From positions 124,001-188,000 of the forward strand of contig JARKOC010000138.1 of assembly GCA_029975915.1 (NCBI GenBank): a DNA stretch of 64,000 nt, written 5' to 3'. The stretch's first letter is position 1. Each line of letters begins with the position of its first letter. The notes beneath the pieces were generated by a model that searched no databases, was not told the origin of the DNA, and saw nothing but the letters and a program-made list of their open reading frames with translations. Positions 33,657 through 42,573 of this stretch are shown here, in pieces. The stretch is from Bryobacteraceae bacterium. Its GTDB lineage: Bacteria > Acidobacteriota > Terriglobia > Bryobacterales > Bryobacteraceae. The position numbers and the translations under genes are program-made.

Positions 33657-34238
33657 TCAAAAGGTTCCGTAGATCCCAAATGAGAACTGACCCAGCCAGG
33701 GGTTGTATTCCGCTATCTTGATCCCGCGTCCCGAGATCCGAAATCCCCATTTCTCACCTGCAGGGATATTCACTCCAGCGAAGAAGCTGAGCGAACCCTT
33801 GTTTGTCTTGCCACTGCTCACCAATTGGTTCTGGTAGTAAGTATTATTCACGATACTTGCGAAACCCGCAGTCGCGCCACCAAACAGTCCTCCGCCAGCG
33901 CCGTCAGTTCCGCGGCCGCCGAATCGGAATCCACCTCCGATATACTCCATGCTCCCCTTCGACGAGATTGAGGGCGACGTGTCGCTGAAGTATGCGCCCA
34001 CGTATTCGAAAACGAGCGGCAGGCGGGGGCGGTTGAACGCGTTAGCCGCAAGACCAACCTCCCAGGATGGACGGTACTTCGTGTCCTGCTCTACCTTCAA
34101 TGCCCCCACGCCAACAGAGAGCTCGTATTTTGGCGGGGGCGCTCCCGCAGATCCGGCGTTGGCCTGAGCGAGGCAGGCGGTGGGAAGGGACAATCCGATG
34201 AGCAGGGCCAGGGATTGCCGTTTTTTCTTGATTGACAT
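33657..34238 (-). CDS. Outer-membrane beta-barrel-like protein
   Basis: A 193-residue protein from the ATG at 34238. A signal peptide (LALLIGLSLPTACLAQ) is followed by alternating hydrophobic/polar strands with many Gly, Tyr and Phe residues: YELSVGVGALKVEQ, LPLVFEYVGAYFSDTS, MEYIGGGFRFGGRG and a terminal strand GQFSFGIYGTF that ends in Phe, the usual sorting signal for the Bam machinery. The size fits an 8-stranded barrel of the OmpW/OmpA-like type. The substrate or role is unknown. Confidence 0.72.
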   Translation of the reverse strand: MSIKKKRQSLALLIGLSLPTACLAQANAGSAGAPPPKYELSVGVGALKVEQDTKYRPSWEVGLAANAFNRPRLPLVFEYVGAYFSDTSPSISSKGSMEYIGGGFRFGGRGTDGAGGGLFGGATAGFASIVNNTYYQNQLVSSGKTNKGSLSFFAGVNIPAGEKWGFRISGRGIKIAEYNPWLGQFSFGIYGTF

Positions 34239-34479
34239 GCTGCCATGGTCCTGGCTCCGGCGCAGGGGTAACAAGCGAAAATTCGGGAAACAGGTGCGAA
34301 ATTCGTTTGTTTGCGCATCTTTCGCTTAGCGACACGATCTGTGGCAAAAGACTGTCTCCAAGTCCTACCTTCGAAGATCAAGGAGGGATGACAATCAGGT
34401 TCCTGCGCCGCACCATCCGATCGATTCCCAAATAACATATGCGCAGCTTCCCTCCTCAAATATCTTTCCTATTCCAGCA

Positions 34480-34513
34480 AAGAAGGGCAGTCCCCGCGGG
34501 GACTGCCCTTCTT
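34480..34513 (-). terminator. Perfect 34-base palindrome, terminator-like, after the PfkB kinase gene
   Basis: Bases 34480-34513 are a perfect palindrome (17-base arms, centre CCGCGG), able to form a 15-bp stem with a four-base loop. It lies 22 bases past the end of the minus-strand kinase gene. The 3' arm on that strand ends CTTCTTT, a weak T run. The convergent side has no gene close by, so it most likely terminates the kinase transcript. Confidence 0.65.
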
Positions 34514-34535
34514 CGATCCGATTGGATTTCGCGGC

Positions 34536-35618
34536 TTATCGCTGGACGCGGGCCGAGCCGCCCTTGGCGAACTGGCGGACCTGGTCGACGGTGGCCATGG
34601 TGGTGTCGCCGGGGAAGGTGGTCAACAGCGCGCCGTGCGCCCAGCCCAGCTTCACGGCTTCCAAAGGCTCCTCGCCCGAGAGCAGGCCATAGAACAGGCC
34701 CGAGGCGAAACCGTCGCCGCCGCCGATGCGGTCGACCACAGTGAGTTCGGCTGTGGGAGCCGAGTAGGTCTGGCCGTCAATCCAGGCCACGGCGCTCCAG
34801 CTATGGTGGTTGGTCGAATGGACTTCGCGCAGTGTGGTGGCGACCACTTTGACCTTGGGGAATCGTTTGGTCACGGCGTCGATCATGCCAAAGAAGACGC
34901 TCGGGTCGAGCTTGGACTTGGCATGGACTTCGGGGCCCTGGAGGCCGAGGCCGAGTTGGAGGTCCTCCTCGTTGCCGACCAGGACATCGACGTTTTCGAC
35001 GATGCGGTTCATCGTCTCGACAGCCTTCTCGCCGCCGCCGGAGATCTTCCAGAGCTTGGCGCGGAAGTTCAGGTCGAACGAAACAACGGCGCCGGCCGCC
35101 TTGGCCGCTTTCATGCCCTCGATGATGACTTCGGGGGTGGTGGGTGAAAGCGCGGCGAAGATACCGCCGGAGTGGAACCAGCGGACGCCGCCGGCAAAGA
35201 TCTCGCTCCAGTTGAAGTCGCCGGGCTTGAGCATGCCGCCGGCCTCGTTCGAGCGGTTGTAGAAGACGATGGGAGGGCGCACGCCCTGGCCGCGGTCACT
35301 GTAAACGGTGGCCATGTTGGGGCCGCGCACGCCGTCGTGCTCGAAGTACTTGTAGAACGGCTTGACGCCCATGGCCCTGACGCGTTCAGCGATCAAGTCG
35401 CCAATGGGGTATTTGACCATGGCCGTAACGATGCCGGTTCTCAGGCCGAAGCAGTCGGCGAGATTGGCGGCGCAGTTGAACTCGCCGCCGGAGACGTGGA
35501 TCTGGCACTCGGTTGCCTTGCGGAAGGGGATGATGCCGGGGTCGAGGCGATGAACGAGGGCGCCGAGGGACACGAAGTCGAGCGCGGCGGTCGCGGGGAT
35601 GTTCAGTCCGTATTTCAT
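34536..35618 (-). CDS. PfkB-family sugar kinase, probably 2-keto-3-deoxygluconate kinase
   Basis: A 360-residue protein starting at the ATG at 35618; a longer frame to 35684 has no family similarity. PfkB landmarks are present: HVSGGEFNCAANLADCFG (sugar-binding loop with the conserved Gly-Gly), VSFDLNFRAKLW, and the catalytic block VDRIGGGDGFASGLFYGLL with the general-base aspartate. KDG kinases share this length and layout, so phosphorylation of 2-keto-3-deoxygluconate is the best guess. A ribokinase-type substrate cannot be excluded. It is a stand-alone gene with its own terminator. Confidence 0.82.
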   Translation of the reverse strand: MKYGLNIPATAALDFVSLGALVHRLDPGIIPFRKATECQIHVSGGEFNCAANLADCFGLRTGIVTAMVKYPIGDLIAERVRAMGVKPFYKYFEHDGVRGPNMATVYSDRGQGVRPPIVFYNRSNEAGGMLKPGDFNWSEIFAGGVRWFHSGGIFAALSPTTPEVIIEGMKAAKAAGAVVSFDLNFRAKLWKISGGGEKAVETMNRIVENVDVLVGNEEDLQLGLGLQGPEVHAKSKLDPSVFFGMIDAVTKRFPKVKVVATTLREVHSTNHHSWSAVAWIDGQTYSAPTAELTVVDRIGGGDGFASGLFYGLLSGEEPLEAVKLGWAHGALLTTFPGDTTMATVDQVRQFAKGGSARVQR

Positions 35619-36019
35619 GGGGTTTTCCTGACTCTTCGAGGGATAGGCCGAAGGCAGCGCGGGCCAGACCCTCGAAAGACCCAATATATCAGACCCCGGG
35701 GTCGGGTTGGCCGAATTAGGCGGCGTCTTCGAGGTGGAAGGCGAGGCGCTTGCCGAGGGCGAGGAAGGCGGCTTCGAGTTGGTCGAGGCGGGAGTGGTGG
35801 GTGAAGGCGAGGAGGCGGCCGAACTGTGGCAGGCGGTTCACCTTGCGCGCCGGGCGTCGAGACGAGTCTCGACGCGGCATGCACGAGTGCATGCGCCACG
35901 TTTGCGGGATGCCACCGTTCTGTGCGAGCGACCGCCGGAGATCGAAAGCGTTCACCCGAGTGTGGTCTGCGATAGGGAAGCGAAAGAGATCAACAGAAGT
36001 GTTGACCAGGAACTCCGGA
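35619..36019. other. Intergenic region with REP-like palindromes and an orphan coding tail
   Basis: The minus strand between about 35716 and 35850 reads as the C-terminal end of a protein (FGRLLAFTHHSRLDQLEAAF onward, stop at 35716-35718), without any start or upstream domain. Immediately upstream of that tail lies the twin palindrome at 35854-35894. The most likely reading is a decayed gene whose 5' part was lost, or an out-of-place fragment. The open plus-strand frame through here continues antisense over the acyl-CoA synthetase gene and is not credible. Confidence 0.45.
35854..35894. repeat. REP-like element: two adjacent palindromes with GA loops
   Basis: GCGTCGAGAC (35854-35863) pairs with GTCTCGACGC (35866-35875) across a GA loop, and directly after it GCATGCAC (35877-35884) pairs with GTGCATGC (35887-35894), again across GA. 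The identical layout of the two hairpins is typical of repetitive extragenic palindromes moved by REP-associated transposases. Only this copy is seen in the window. Confidence 0.7.
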
Positions 36020-37840
36020 TCAGTCCAGGTCGTCGCGGCCGGCGTAGAGGCGTTCGACGTCGTCGCGGAAGTTGTCGAGCACTTGTTTGCGGCGGAGTTT
36101 CATGGTCGGGGTGAGTTCGCCGTTTTCGATGGAGAAGTCGCGATCGAGGATGTGGAACCGGCGGATCTGCTCGTAAGGGGCGAGTTCCTTGTTGACGCGC
36201 TGGATGATGCGTTTCACTTCGGCCTGGGCAGCGGCGGAGCGCGACAGGCCGGCGGTGGTCCGTTCGGCCCCAGGCTCGAGGTTGGGGATCGAATCGGCGG
36301 CGGCAGGGTTGAGCGTCAGAAGTGCGGCGACGTAAGGCAGACGGTCGCCGACAAGCAAGATCTGCGTGATGAGCGGTTCGAGCATGAAGAGAGCTTCGAT
36401 GCGCGCCGGGTAGATCTTTTTACCGTTCGAGGCGACGATGATTTCCTTTTTGCGGCCGGTGATCCGGATGTAGCCTTCCGCGTCGATTTCCGCCAGGTCG
36501 CCGGTGTGGAGCCAGCCGTCTTTCAGAACGGCGGCCGTGGCTTCTGGATCCTCGAAGTAGCCGTCGAAGATGGTGGCGGCGCGGAAGAGGAGTTCGCCTT
36601 CAGGACTGATGCGGGCTTCGACTCCAGGCAGGGCTTTGCCGATCGAGCCGGGCACAGGACGATCGACCTGGTTGAGGCAGACGACGCCGCCCTCGGTCAG
36701 TCCATAGCCCTCGATCAGCGGCAATCCGATGGCCGAGAAGAAATTGGTGAGCGAGGGCGCCAGGGGAGCCGCGCCGCTGACGGCGAGTTTCAGGCGGCCG
36801 CCAAGGCGCTCGCGGATTTTGGAAAAGATGACACGATCGAAGAAGCCGTAAGACGCCTTGGCAAACGGCGATGGCTCGCGGCCGTCCCGCCGGGCGCGGA
36901 CGATCTCCTGGCCGACGCCGAGACCCGTATAAAAGAGCTTCCGGATGACGGCCGGTTTTTTACGGATTTCGGCCGTGATGCTGGCATACATCCGCTCCCA
37001 GACCCGAGGCGGAGCGACAAAGAATGTGGGCTTCACGGAACGCAGTTCGGCGGGGAGTTTCGAGAGACCCTCGGAAAAATAGACCGGCACGCCCATTCGA
37101 ACCATAAGGAGTTCGAGGCCAAAGCGTTGGGTGATGTTGGCCGACGGCAGGAACGCGAGCGCGGATTCGAGATACTCCACAGGCAAAACGTCGCAGCCGA
37201 TGTCACAGTTGGCGACTACGCTCGAATGCGTGGCGAGCCCCATTTTCGGTTCGCCCGTGGCTCCGGAGGTCAAGTAAAGAATGCAGTGAGAGTGAGGCGT
37301 CAGCTCGGCGGTGAAGCCGGCGACGAAGTGCGGATGCAGGGCCATGGCTTCGCGTCCACGTTTGCGAAGTTGGGCCAAGGTGATTGCGCCTTCGGCCTCG
37401 CCTGTGAGCAGGATGCGGTGGGCTTGGATTCCGCCCGCTCCCGCCTGGTCGATGGCGGCCATGGTCTTGGGGCTTTCATAGAAGATCGCCTTCGGCCGGC
37501 AGCCGGCGAGGGTGCGGGCCTGATCGGCGAAGGCCAGCGAGGTGTAAACCGCGGCAGAGATGCCGCCGGCGGCCATGATGGCGAAGTCGGCGAGTACAAA
37601 CTCGGCGCGAGTCTCGGATGCAAGAGCCACGACATCACCCAGGCGAATGCCGAGGGAGCGAAGACCGGCGGCGATCTCCTCGACCAATTGGCGCATTTCG
37701 ACCCAGCTATAGGTCCTGTAGCCGCCTTGCCCGTCGGGTTGGTGCAGCGCTGGTCCGGTTCCATAGGCCTCGGCCGAGGCAACAAGCATTTTGTAGACAT
37801 TCCGCTCGTGTGGCGGCAAATTCGCAGTCAGTTGCCGCAT
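36020..37840 (-). CDS. Long-chain acyl-CoA synthetase (AMP-forming)
   Basis: A 606-residue ANL-superfamily enzyme. The phosphate-binding loop is LYLTSGATGEPKMGLATHSS near residue 190. Other core motifs are IEGYGLTEGG near residue 375, GWLHTGDLAEIDAEGYIRIT near residue 450 and the C-terminal catalytic lysine in GELTPTMKLRR near residue 580. The length and motif spacing match FadD-type long-chain fatty-acid:CoA ligases found in Acidobacteriota. It activates fatty acids for beta-oxidation or lipid synthesis at the inner membrane. It is divergent from the inositol-phosphatase-like gene with 58 bases between starts. Confidence 0.9.
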   Translation of the reverse strand: MRQLTANLPPHERNVYKMLVASAEAYGTGPALHQPDGQGGYRTYSWVEMRQLVEEIAAGLRSLGIRLGDVVALASETRAEFVLADFAIMAAGGISAAVYTSLAFADQARTLAGCRPKAIFYESPKTMAAIDQAGAGGIQAHRILLTGEAEGAITLAQLRKRGREAMALHPHFVAGFTAELTPHSHCILYLTSGATGEPKMGLATHSSVVANCDIGCDVLPVEYLESALAFLPSANITQRFGLELLMVRMGVPVYFSEGLSKLPAELRSVKPTFFVAPPRVWERMYASITAEIRKKPAVIRKLFYTGLGVGQEIVRARRDGREPSPFAKASYGFFDRVIFSKIRERLGGRLKLAVSGAAPLAPSLTNFFSAIGLPLIEGYGLTEGGVVCLNQVDRPVPGSIGKALPGVEARISPEGELLFRAATIFDGYFEDPEATAAVLKDGWLHTGDLAEIDAEGYIRITGRKKEIIVASNGKKIYPARIEALFMLEPLITQILLVGDRLPYVAALLTLNPAAADSIPNLEPGAERTTAGLSRSAAAQAEVKRIIQRVNKELAPYEQIRRFHILDRDFSIENGELTPTMKLRRKQVLDNFRDDVERLYAGRDDLD

Positions 37841-37898
37841 GGGAAGTGGCTCCAGCCGGCCGTGGAGAAGGCATCACGCATTGTTCCTTCTAGAATAA

Positions 37899-38687
37899 AT
37901 GGGAATGGCATACGAAGAGGAATTGAAGCTGGCGGTCGAACTGGCCCGCCGAGCCGGCGAAACGGCACTCAGGTATCAAGTGGAGGGTTTTGAGGTCGAG
38001 GACAAGCCCGATGATTCGCCCGTGACGGCTGCGGACAAAGCCTGCGAGCGCCTGATGGCGGAAGCTATCAGAGAGCAGTTCCCAGCGGATGGGATTTTGG
38101 GCGAAGAGGGGGCGTCCGAGGCAGGAGAGAGCGGCCGGAGGTGGATTATCGATCCGATCGACGGGACGCGGGATTTCGTCCGCGGCAACCGGCTGTGGGC
38201 GAATTTGATCGCCTTGGAGGCCGAGGGGGAAGTGAAGGCGGGCGTATGCCACTTCCCGGCGCTGGGAGAGTTGTACTATGCGGCGCGGGGCCATGGCACG
38301 TGGCGGGAGTTTGGCGGGACGAGGTCGAGATTGCGGTGCTCTGGCGTCGCCTCGATAGAACGGGCGGTACTTTGCGGCAATATCGTGGCGAAACTGGAGG
38401 GATTTCCGGACCGGGACCGGTTTCTCCAGTTTGCATCGCGATTCTGGTCGGCGCGATGCCTGGGAGGCGCCTGGGATGTGATGCAGGTTGCGGCAGGAAG
38501 GATGGACGTCTGGCTGGAACCGGACGCCAAACCGTGGGATTTTGCGCCGCTCCAGGTGATTGCAGAGGAAGCGGGTGCGGAGTTCTTCACGTTTGCCGGC
38601 GGGCGGTCCATCTATACGGGTTCAGCAGTGATTTGCGTGCCGGGTTTGGAGGGCGCCGTCAAAGGAGCTTTGGGATTCGGCGGCTGA
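37899..38687 (+). CDS. Inositol monophosphatase-family phosphatase, possibly HisN-type
   Basis: A 262-residue Mg-dependent phosphatase. Metal-site motifs are all present: DSPVTAADKACE, ILGEEGASE, the signature WIIDPIDGTRDFVRGN near residue 82 and the C-terminal KPWDFAPLQVIAEEAGAEF near residue 207. The family removes phosphate from myo-inositol 1-phosphate, histidinol phosphate or 3'-phosphoadenosine 5'-phosphate. The RDFVRG variant of the signature (instead of NFVHG) is shared by histidinol-phosphatase members, so HisN is the best guess. Either ATG 37899 or 37905 could be the start. Confidence 0.88.
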   Translation: MGMAYEEELKLAVELARRAGETALRYQVEGFEVEDKPDDSPVTAADKACERLMAEAIREQFPADGILGEEGASEAGESGRRWIIDPIDGTRDFVRGNRLWANLIALEAEGEVKAGVCHFPALGELYYAARGHGTWREFGGTRSRLRCSGVASIERAVLCGNIVAKLEGFPDRDRFLQFASRFWSARCLGGAWDVMQVAAGRMDVWLEPDAKPWDFAPLQVIAEEAGAEFFTFAGGRSIYTGSAVICVPGLEGAVKGALGFGG

Positions 38688-38751
38688 GGCGGCAGAGGGT
38701 CCTGCGTGAAAATGTACGAATCCGCAGAGTTCCGCTTGCATCTACGGACTA

Positions 38752-38776
38752 TACACTTTTAAGATAAACGTGTATT
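38752..38776. promoter_or_regulatory. Candidate operator upstream of the Rrf2 regulator gene
   Basis: ATACAC at 38752-38757 and GTGTAT at 38771-38776 form an inverted repeat with a 13-base AT-rich spacer, 26 bases ahead of the regulator's start. Size and AT content suit autoregulation by an Rrf2 protein, but this is inference. Confidence 0.35.
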
Positions 38777-38801
38777 TTGATCTAGCTTCCTAGAGGTGCT
38801 C

Positions 38802-39269
38802 ATGATCTATTCTCGGTCAGCGGAATACGCCATCCGGGCGTTCGTTCATCTCGCGTCCGTGCCGGAAGGCAAGTATGCCATGGTGAAGCAGATAGCCGAA
38901 AGAGCCGACATCCCGTCGCACTTTCTCGCCAAGATTCTTCAGCAGTTGGCCCGCAAGGGCTTCCTGCGCTCCAGCAAAGGGCCGACGGGCGGATTCAGCC
39001 TGCGCATCCCGGCCAAGGACCTGACGCTGGTAATGATTGTGGATTCGGTGGACGGTCTGACCGACTACGAGCGCTGCCCGGCAGGATTGGCCGAGTGCAA
39101 CGACCAGGCGCCTTGCGGCATGCACGATAGCTGGAAGGGGCTGCGGGGTCGTATCATGGAGTATCTGGAGCGCACGTCGATCGAGGATCTGGCACAGAGC
39201 CTCGAACAGAAGAGGCGCAACCTGGAAAAGGGCCAAAAGCCGAAGCGAACGGCGAAGAAAAACGCCTGA
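38802..39269 (+). CDS. Rrf2-family regulator with three cluster cysteines
   Basis: A 155-residue regulator. The ATG at 38802 gives the usual Rrf2 beginning, IYSRSAEYAIRAFVHLA; the GTG six bases earlier would add two residues. The winged helix continues with KQIAERADIPSHFLAKILQQ and GFLRSSKGPTGGFSL. Three cysteines in RCPAGLAECNDQAPCGM (spacing Cys-x6-Cys-x5-Cys) stand where IscR and NsrR bind an iron-sulfur cluster. It therefore likely senses iron-sulfur status, nitric oxide or redox state. A basic C-terminal tail (QKPKRTAKKNA) is extra. It precedes clpP by 86 bases. Confidence 0.9.
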   Translation: MIYSRSAEYAIRAFVHLASVPEGKYAMVKQIAERADIPSHFLAKILQQLARKGFLRSSKGPTGGFSLRIPAKDLTLVMIVDSVDGLTDYERCPAGLAECNDQAPCGMHDSWKGLRGRIMEYLERTSIEDLAQSLEQKRRNLEKGQKPKRTAKKNA

Positions 39270-39355
39270 AGTCTCCGGCAGACGGGCCTGGCGGACCGGT
39301 ATCGCCGGATGGATGACACCGGGCGCCGTCCGAAATGGGAGACGAAGGAGGCTTC

Positions 39356-39985
39356 ATGCCGATAAAGAATGGGGAGATCCCCGCTCCACACAATATGCTT
39401 GTGCCAATGGTGGTTGAGCAGACTTCGCGGGGCGAGCGGGCATTTGACATTTACTCCCGGCTTCTCAAAGAGAACATCATCTTCCTGGGCACGCCGATTG
39501 ACGATCAGGTTGCCAACCTCGTAATCGCCCAGATTCTCTTCCTGGCCGCGGAAGATCCCGAGAAAGACATCTCGATCTATATCAATTCACCGGGCGGCTC
39601 GATCACTGCCGGGCTGGCGATTCTCGACACGATGAACCTTGTCGAGTGCGACATTGCCACATATTGCGTTGGCCAGGCGGCCTCGATGGCAGCGGTGCTG
39701 CTGGCGTGCGGGGCGAAGGGCAAGCGCTATGCTCTGCCCCATTCGCGCGTACTGATCCACCAGCCGTCGATGAGTGGACTGGCCGGCCAGGCGACCGACA
39801 TCGACATTTACGCCCGCGAAATCCTGCGCATGCGCCAGATTCTAAACCAGATTCTGGCCACGGCGACGGGCCAGGACGTCGAGCGGATCGCCAAGGACGT
39901 CGATCGCGACTACATCATGGAAGCCGACCAAGCGCTCGAATACGGCATGATCGACAGGATCATCACCCGTTTGAGCGATCGCTGA
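39356..39985 (+). CDS. clpP: ATP-dependent Clp protease proteolytic subunit ClpP
   Basis: A 209-residue serine protease. ATG at 39356 follows AAGGAGG with a 4-base spacer. The catalytic triad is visible: Ser in [11 protein letters not shown], His in [12 protein letters not shown] and Asp in the C-terminal [16 protein letters not shown]. The family blocks [19 protein letters not shown] and [12 protein letters not shown] are intact. ClpP forms the double-ring chamber served by ClpX or ClpA unfoldases. Neither clpX nor the trigger-factor gene, frequent neighbours elsewhere, lies beside it. Its stop abuts that of the convergent rhaB gene. Confidence 0.96.
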   Translation: MPIKNGEIPAPHNMLVPMVVEQTSRGERAFDIYSRLLKENIIFLGTPIDDQVANLVIAQILFLAAEDPEKDISIYINSPGGSITAGLAILDTMNLVECDIATYCVGQAASMAAVLLACGAKGKRYALPHSRVLIHQPSMSGLAGQATDIDIYAREILRMRQILNQILATATGQDVERIAKDVDRDYIMEADQALEYGMIDRIITRLSDR

Positions 39986-41455
39986 TCAGGACGCGGTCAC
40001 CTTCAGGTATTTTTCGTAGGCGCGGTCCCACTCCGGGGCCGCGTCCGCTTTATACGATTCCAGCGGGAAGGAATCGCGGACGACCTGTCTCAGGGCTTCC
40101 AAGCCGTCAACGACGCCGGCGCCCATGGCCTGGACCAGGATGTTGCCGGCTGCGGTAGCCTCGGTCGGCCCGGCGATCACTTCCCGGCCGGTCGCTTCGG
40201 CAACCAATCGATTGAGAAGGGTGTTCTTTGAGCCTCCTCCAACGATGTGAATGACCTCGATTCCGGCGCCTGTCACGGATTCCAGGCTTTCGAGAACCTG
40301 CCGGTAACGCAGGGCCAGACTTTCGAGGATGACCCGCACGGTGGCGGCCGGCGACTTCGGCGGCGTCTGCCCGGTCTGCCGGCAGTAGGAGGCGATGCGT
40401 TCCGGCATGCGTCCAGGCTCCAGAAATGCATCGGGGTGGATGACCGCGGAGAACGGTTCGGCGGCTGCCGCCATTTCTGTCAGTTGCGCATAGCTGTATT
40501 CAGATCCTTCCAACGCCCAAGCCCGGCGGCACTCTTGAACCAGCCATAAACCGGCGATATTGCGCAGGAAGCGGACCTTGTCCGCGGCGCCTATTTCGTT
40601 CGTGAAATTGAGTTCGAGCGCGCGGGGGCTGATGACCGGGCGATCGAGTTCGAGGCCCATCAACGACCACGTTCCTGAACTGATATAGCACCATGGCCGC
40701 CCACTGCCGGCCGGGACAGCAGCGACCGCGGAAGCCGTGTCATGCGAGGCCGTCGCATAGACCGGAGCCGCGCCGAGGCCAGAGAAATCGCCAATCTCTT
40801 CGAGCAGGCATCCAAGGTGTGTACCGGGGTCGACGATTGTGCCGAGCAGGTTCGGCGGCAGGCCGAGAGCAGCGAACAATTCGGTGGAATACCTTTTTTT
40901 CGCGGGATCGTAGAACTGCGAAGTCGACGCGATGGTCCGCTCGTTCTTCTGCGTGCCAGAAAGCCAGTAGCTCAGCAAGTCAGGCATGAACAGCAGCCTT
41001 GCGGCTGCGCTCAGGCACGGAGCCCCGGCCAGTTTCATCGAGTAAAGCTGGAAGACCGTGTTGAACTGCATGAACTGGCAGCCGGTCCACTCGAAGATCC
41101 GCTCGCGTGGCACGGTCTTGAACGCCGTCTCCAGCATGCCGTTGTTGCGGGCGTCGCGATAGTGACGCGGGTTCTCGACAAGCCGGCCGGCCTCGTCCAC
41201 CAAGCCGTAATCGACGCCCCAGGTATCCACCCCGACTCCGTCCAGGACAAGATGGCGGTCACGCCCCGCCACTCTCAACCCTTCGCGGATGTTATGGAAG
41301 AGCCGGAACGTGTCCCAATAGAGGCCATCCGGCAGGCGCACGGGCTCATTCAGGAAACGGTGCAGTTCCTCGAGTTCCAGGCGGCCCTCGTGGAGCCGGC
41401 CCAACATAGCGCGCCCGCTTTCGGCGCCGAGATCGAATGCCAGAAAGTTGTTCAT
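39986..41455 (-). CDS. rhaB: Rhamnulokinase
   Basis: A 489-residue FGGY-family sugar kinase. The N-terminal phosphate loop is NFLAFDLGAESGRAMLG, with LDGVGVDTWGVDYGLV (metal/sugar site) and ATASHDTASAVAAVP farther in. C-terminal IHIVGGGSKNTLLNRLVAEA binds ATP. This pattern and the DGLYWDTFRLFHNI segment are those of RhaB, which phosphorylates L-rhamnulose for cleavage by an aldolase. The upstream zinc alcohol dehydrogenase gene overlaps its start (ATGA at 41452-41455), implying co-regulated sugar catabolism. No rhaA or rhaD is present in the window. Confidence 0.92.
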   Translation of the reverse strand: MNNFLAFDLGAESGRAMLGRLHEGRLELEELHRFLNEPVRLPDGLYWDTFRLFHNIREGLRVAGRDRHLVLDGVGVDTWGVDYGLVDEAGRLVENPRHYRDARNNGMLETAFKTVPRERIFEWTGCQFMQFNTVFQLYSMKLAGAPCLSAAARLLFMPDLLSYWLSGTQKNERTIASTSQFYDPAKKRYSTELFAALGLPPNLLGTIVDPGTHLGCLLEEIGDFSGLGAAPVYATASHDTASAVAAVPAGSGRPWCYISSGTWSLMGLELDRPVISPRALELNFTNEIGAADKVRFLRNIAGLWLVQECRRAWALEGSEYSYAQLTEMAAAAEPFSAVIHPDAFLEPGRMPERIASYCRQTGQTPPKSPAATVRVILESLALRYRQVLESLESVTGAGIEVIHIVGGGSKNTLLNRLVAEATGREVIAGPTEATAAGNILVQAMGAGVVDGLEALRQVVRDSFPLESYKADAAPEWDRAYEKYLKVTAS

Positions 41456-42489
41456 ATCGTCAGATCAAGTATCACTTTACCTGCCCCGCCGGAACGCTCA
41501 TTGAGCATCTCGAAGGCCGTCTGAGCCTGTTCGATCGGCATGGCATGGGTTATGAGGGAAGTTGGGATCTGGCCCGACATCAGCAGAGCCGCTGCCTGCC
41601 TGCCTTTGTGATTGGACCGCCGGATCGTTTGTACGTCGATCTCCCTGGCCAGAGCCGTATGGAGATCGACCTCGAAGTTCAGGGGAGAGGGAATTCCGAT
41701 CAGGACAAACCGGCCGCCGGAGCGGGTGCATTTGATGCCTAGGTTGATTGTTTCCGGAGCGCCTGCCGCGTCGAAGACCTGGTGCGCGCCAAGGCCCCGG
41801 GTGGCCTGCAAGACGGCATCGCGGAAGTCGTCCGTGCGCAGGTCGAAGGCGGCTGTGGCGCCCATTTGCCGGGCAAGAGCCAAGCGGTGGGGGACCTTGT
41901 CGCAGGCCAGAATCGTCTCAGCGCCGGCCGCCTTGGCCATGGCGATCCCGAGCAGCCCGATGGGCCCGCAGCCCATCACGGCGATGGTCTGCTGCATTCT
42001 GACCGGGGCAATCTCAAAGACGTGCACCCAGACAGCGACCGGTTCCATCAGCGTAGCCTGGTGGAAGCTCAAAGAATCCGGAACTGGGTCTGCGTTGTGC
42101 GCCGGAACGGTGACGTAGTCCCGAAGGAATCCCTGAGCCTCGGGCCCACCCATGAAGCGGGAAGTGACGCAGAGGTTGTGGCGCCCCTGGATGCAGAACT
42201 CGCAGTGGCCGCAAGTCAGAGACGGTTCCATCGAAACGCGGTCGCCCGGCTTGAAGCCCTTGACGCCGGCGCCCACCTCGACCACAGTGCCGGCGGGTTC
42301 GTGCCCAAGAACTTGCGGGTAACGTGCCGGGTTGCCGGAGATGTGGCCGTCGGCCCACCAGTGCAAATCGGAACCGCAGATACCCACGGCAGCCATCTTG
42401 ACGAGAAGTTCGCCTGGACGAGGACCTTCCGGCATTGACGCTTCAACAAGCTCGATGCGACGAGGATGGACGAGCGGAGCGGATCGCAT
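41452..42489 (-). CDS. Zinc-dependent medium-chain alcohol (sorbitol-type) dehydrogenase
   Basis: A 345-residue MDR-family enzyme. Catalytic zinc ligands come from AVGICGSDLHWW and LGHEPAGTV; the structural zinc site is CGHCEFCIQGRHNLC near residue 96. The Rossmann nucleotide loop is VMGCGPIGLLGIAMAKAAGA. The sequence is closest to sorbitol/xylitol/threonine dehydrogenases, with NAD as likely cofactor. Being translationally coupled to rhaB, it probably oxidises a polyol or sugar acid of the same pathway. The exact substrate is not decidable. Confidence 0.9.
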   Translation of the reverse strand: MRSAPLVHPRRIELVEASMPEGPRPGELLVKMAAVGICGSDLHWWADGHISGNPARYPQVLGHEPAGTVVEVGAGVKGFKPGDRVSMEPSLTCGHCEFCIQGRHNLCVTSRFMGGPEAQGFLRDYVTVPAHNADPVPDSLSFHQATLMEPVAVWVHVFEIAPVRMQQTIAVMGCGPIGLLGIAMAKAAGAETILACDKVPHRLALARQMGATAAFDLRTDDFRDAVLQATRGLGAHQVFDAAGAPETINLGIKCTRSGGRFVLIGIPSPLNFEVDLHTALAREIDVQTIRRSNHKGRQAAALLMSGQIPTSLITHAMPIEQAQTAFEMLNERSGGAGKVILDLTI

Positions 42490-42573
42490 TGGGGTGACGA
42501 AAACACTCTATCTCAAGTGAGAGGCCGCTGGACGGGGTCCATGCGGCAGGATGCGGGGATGCATAATGGAGCC

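Noticed and set aside
35750..37993. A 747-codon open frame on the plus strand
   Set aside because: It is antisense to the acyl-CoA synthetase gene, whose motifs are all intact; high GC makes long antisense frames common, and its sequence has no domain logic.
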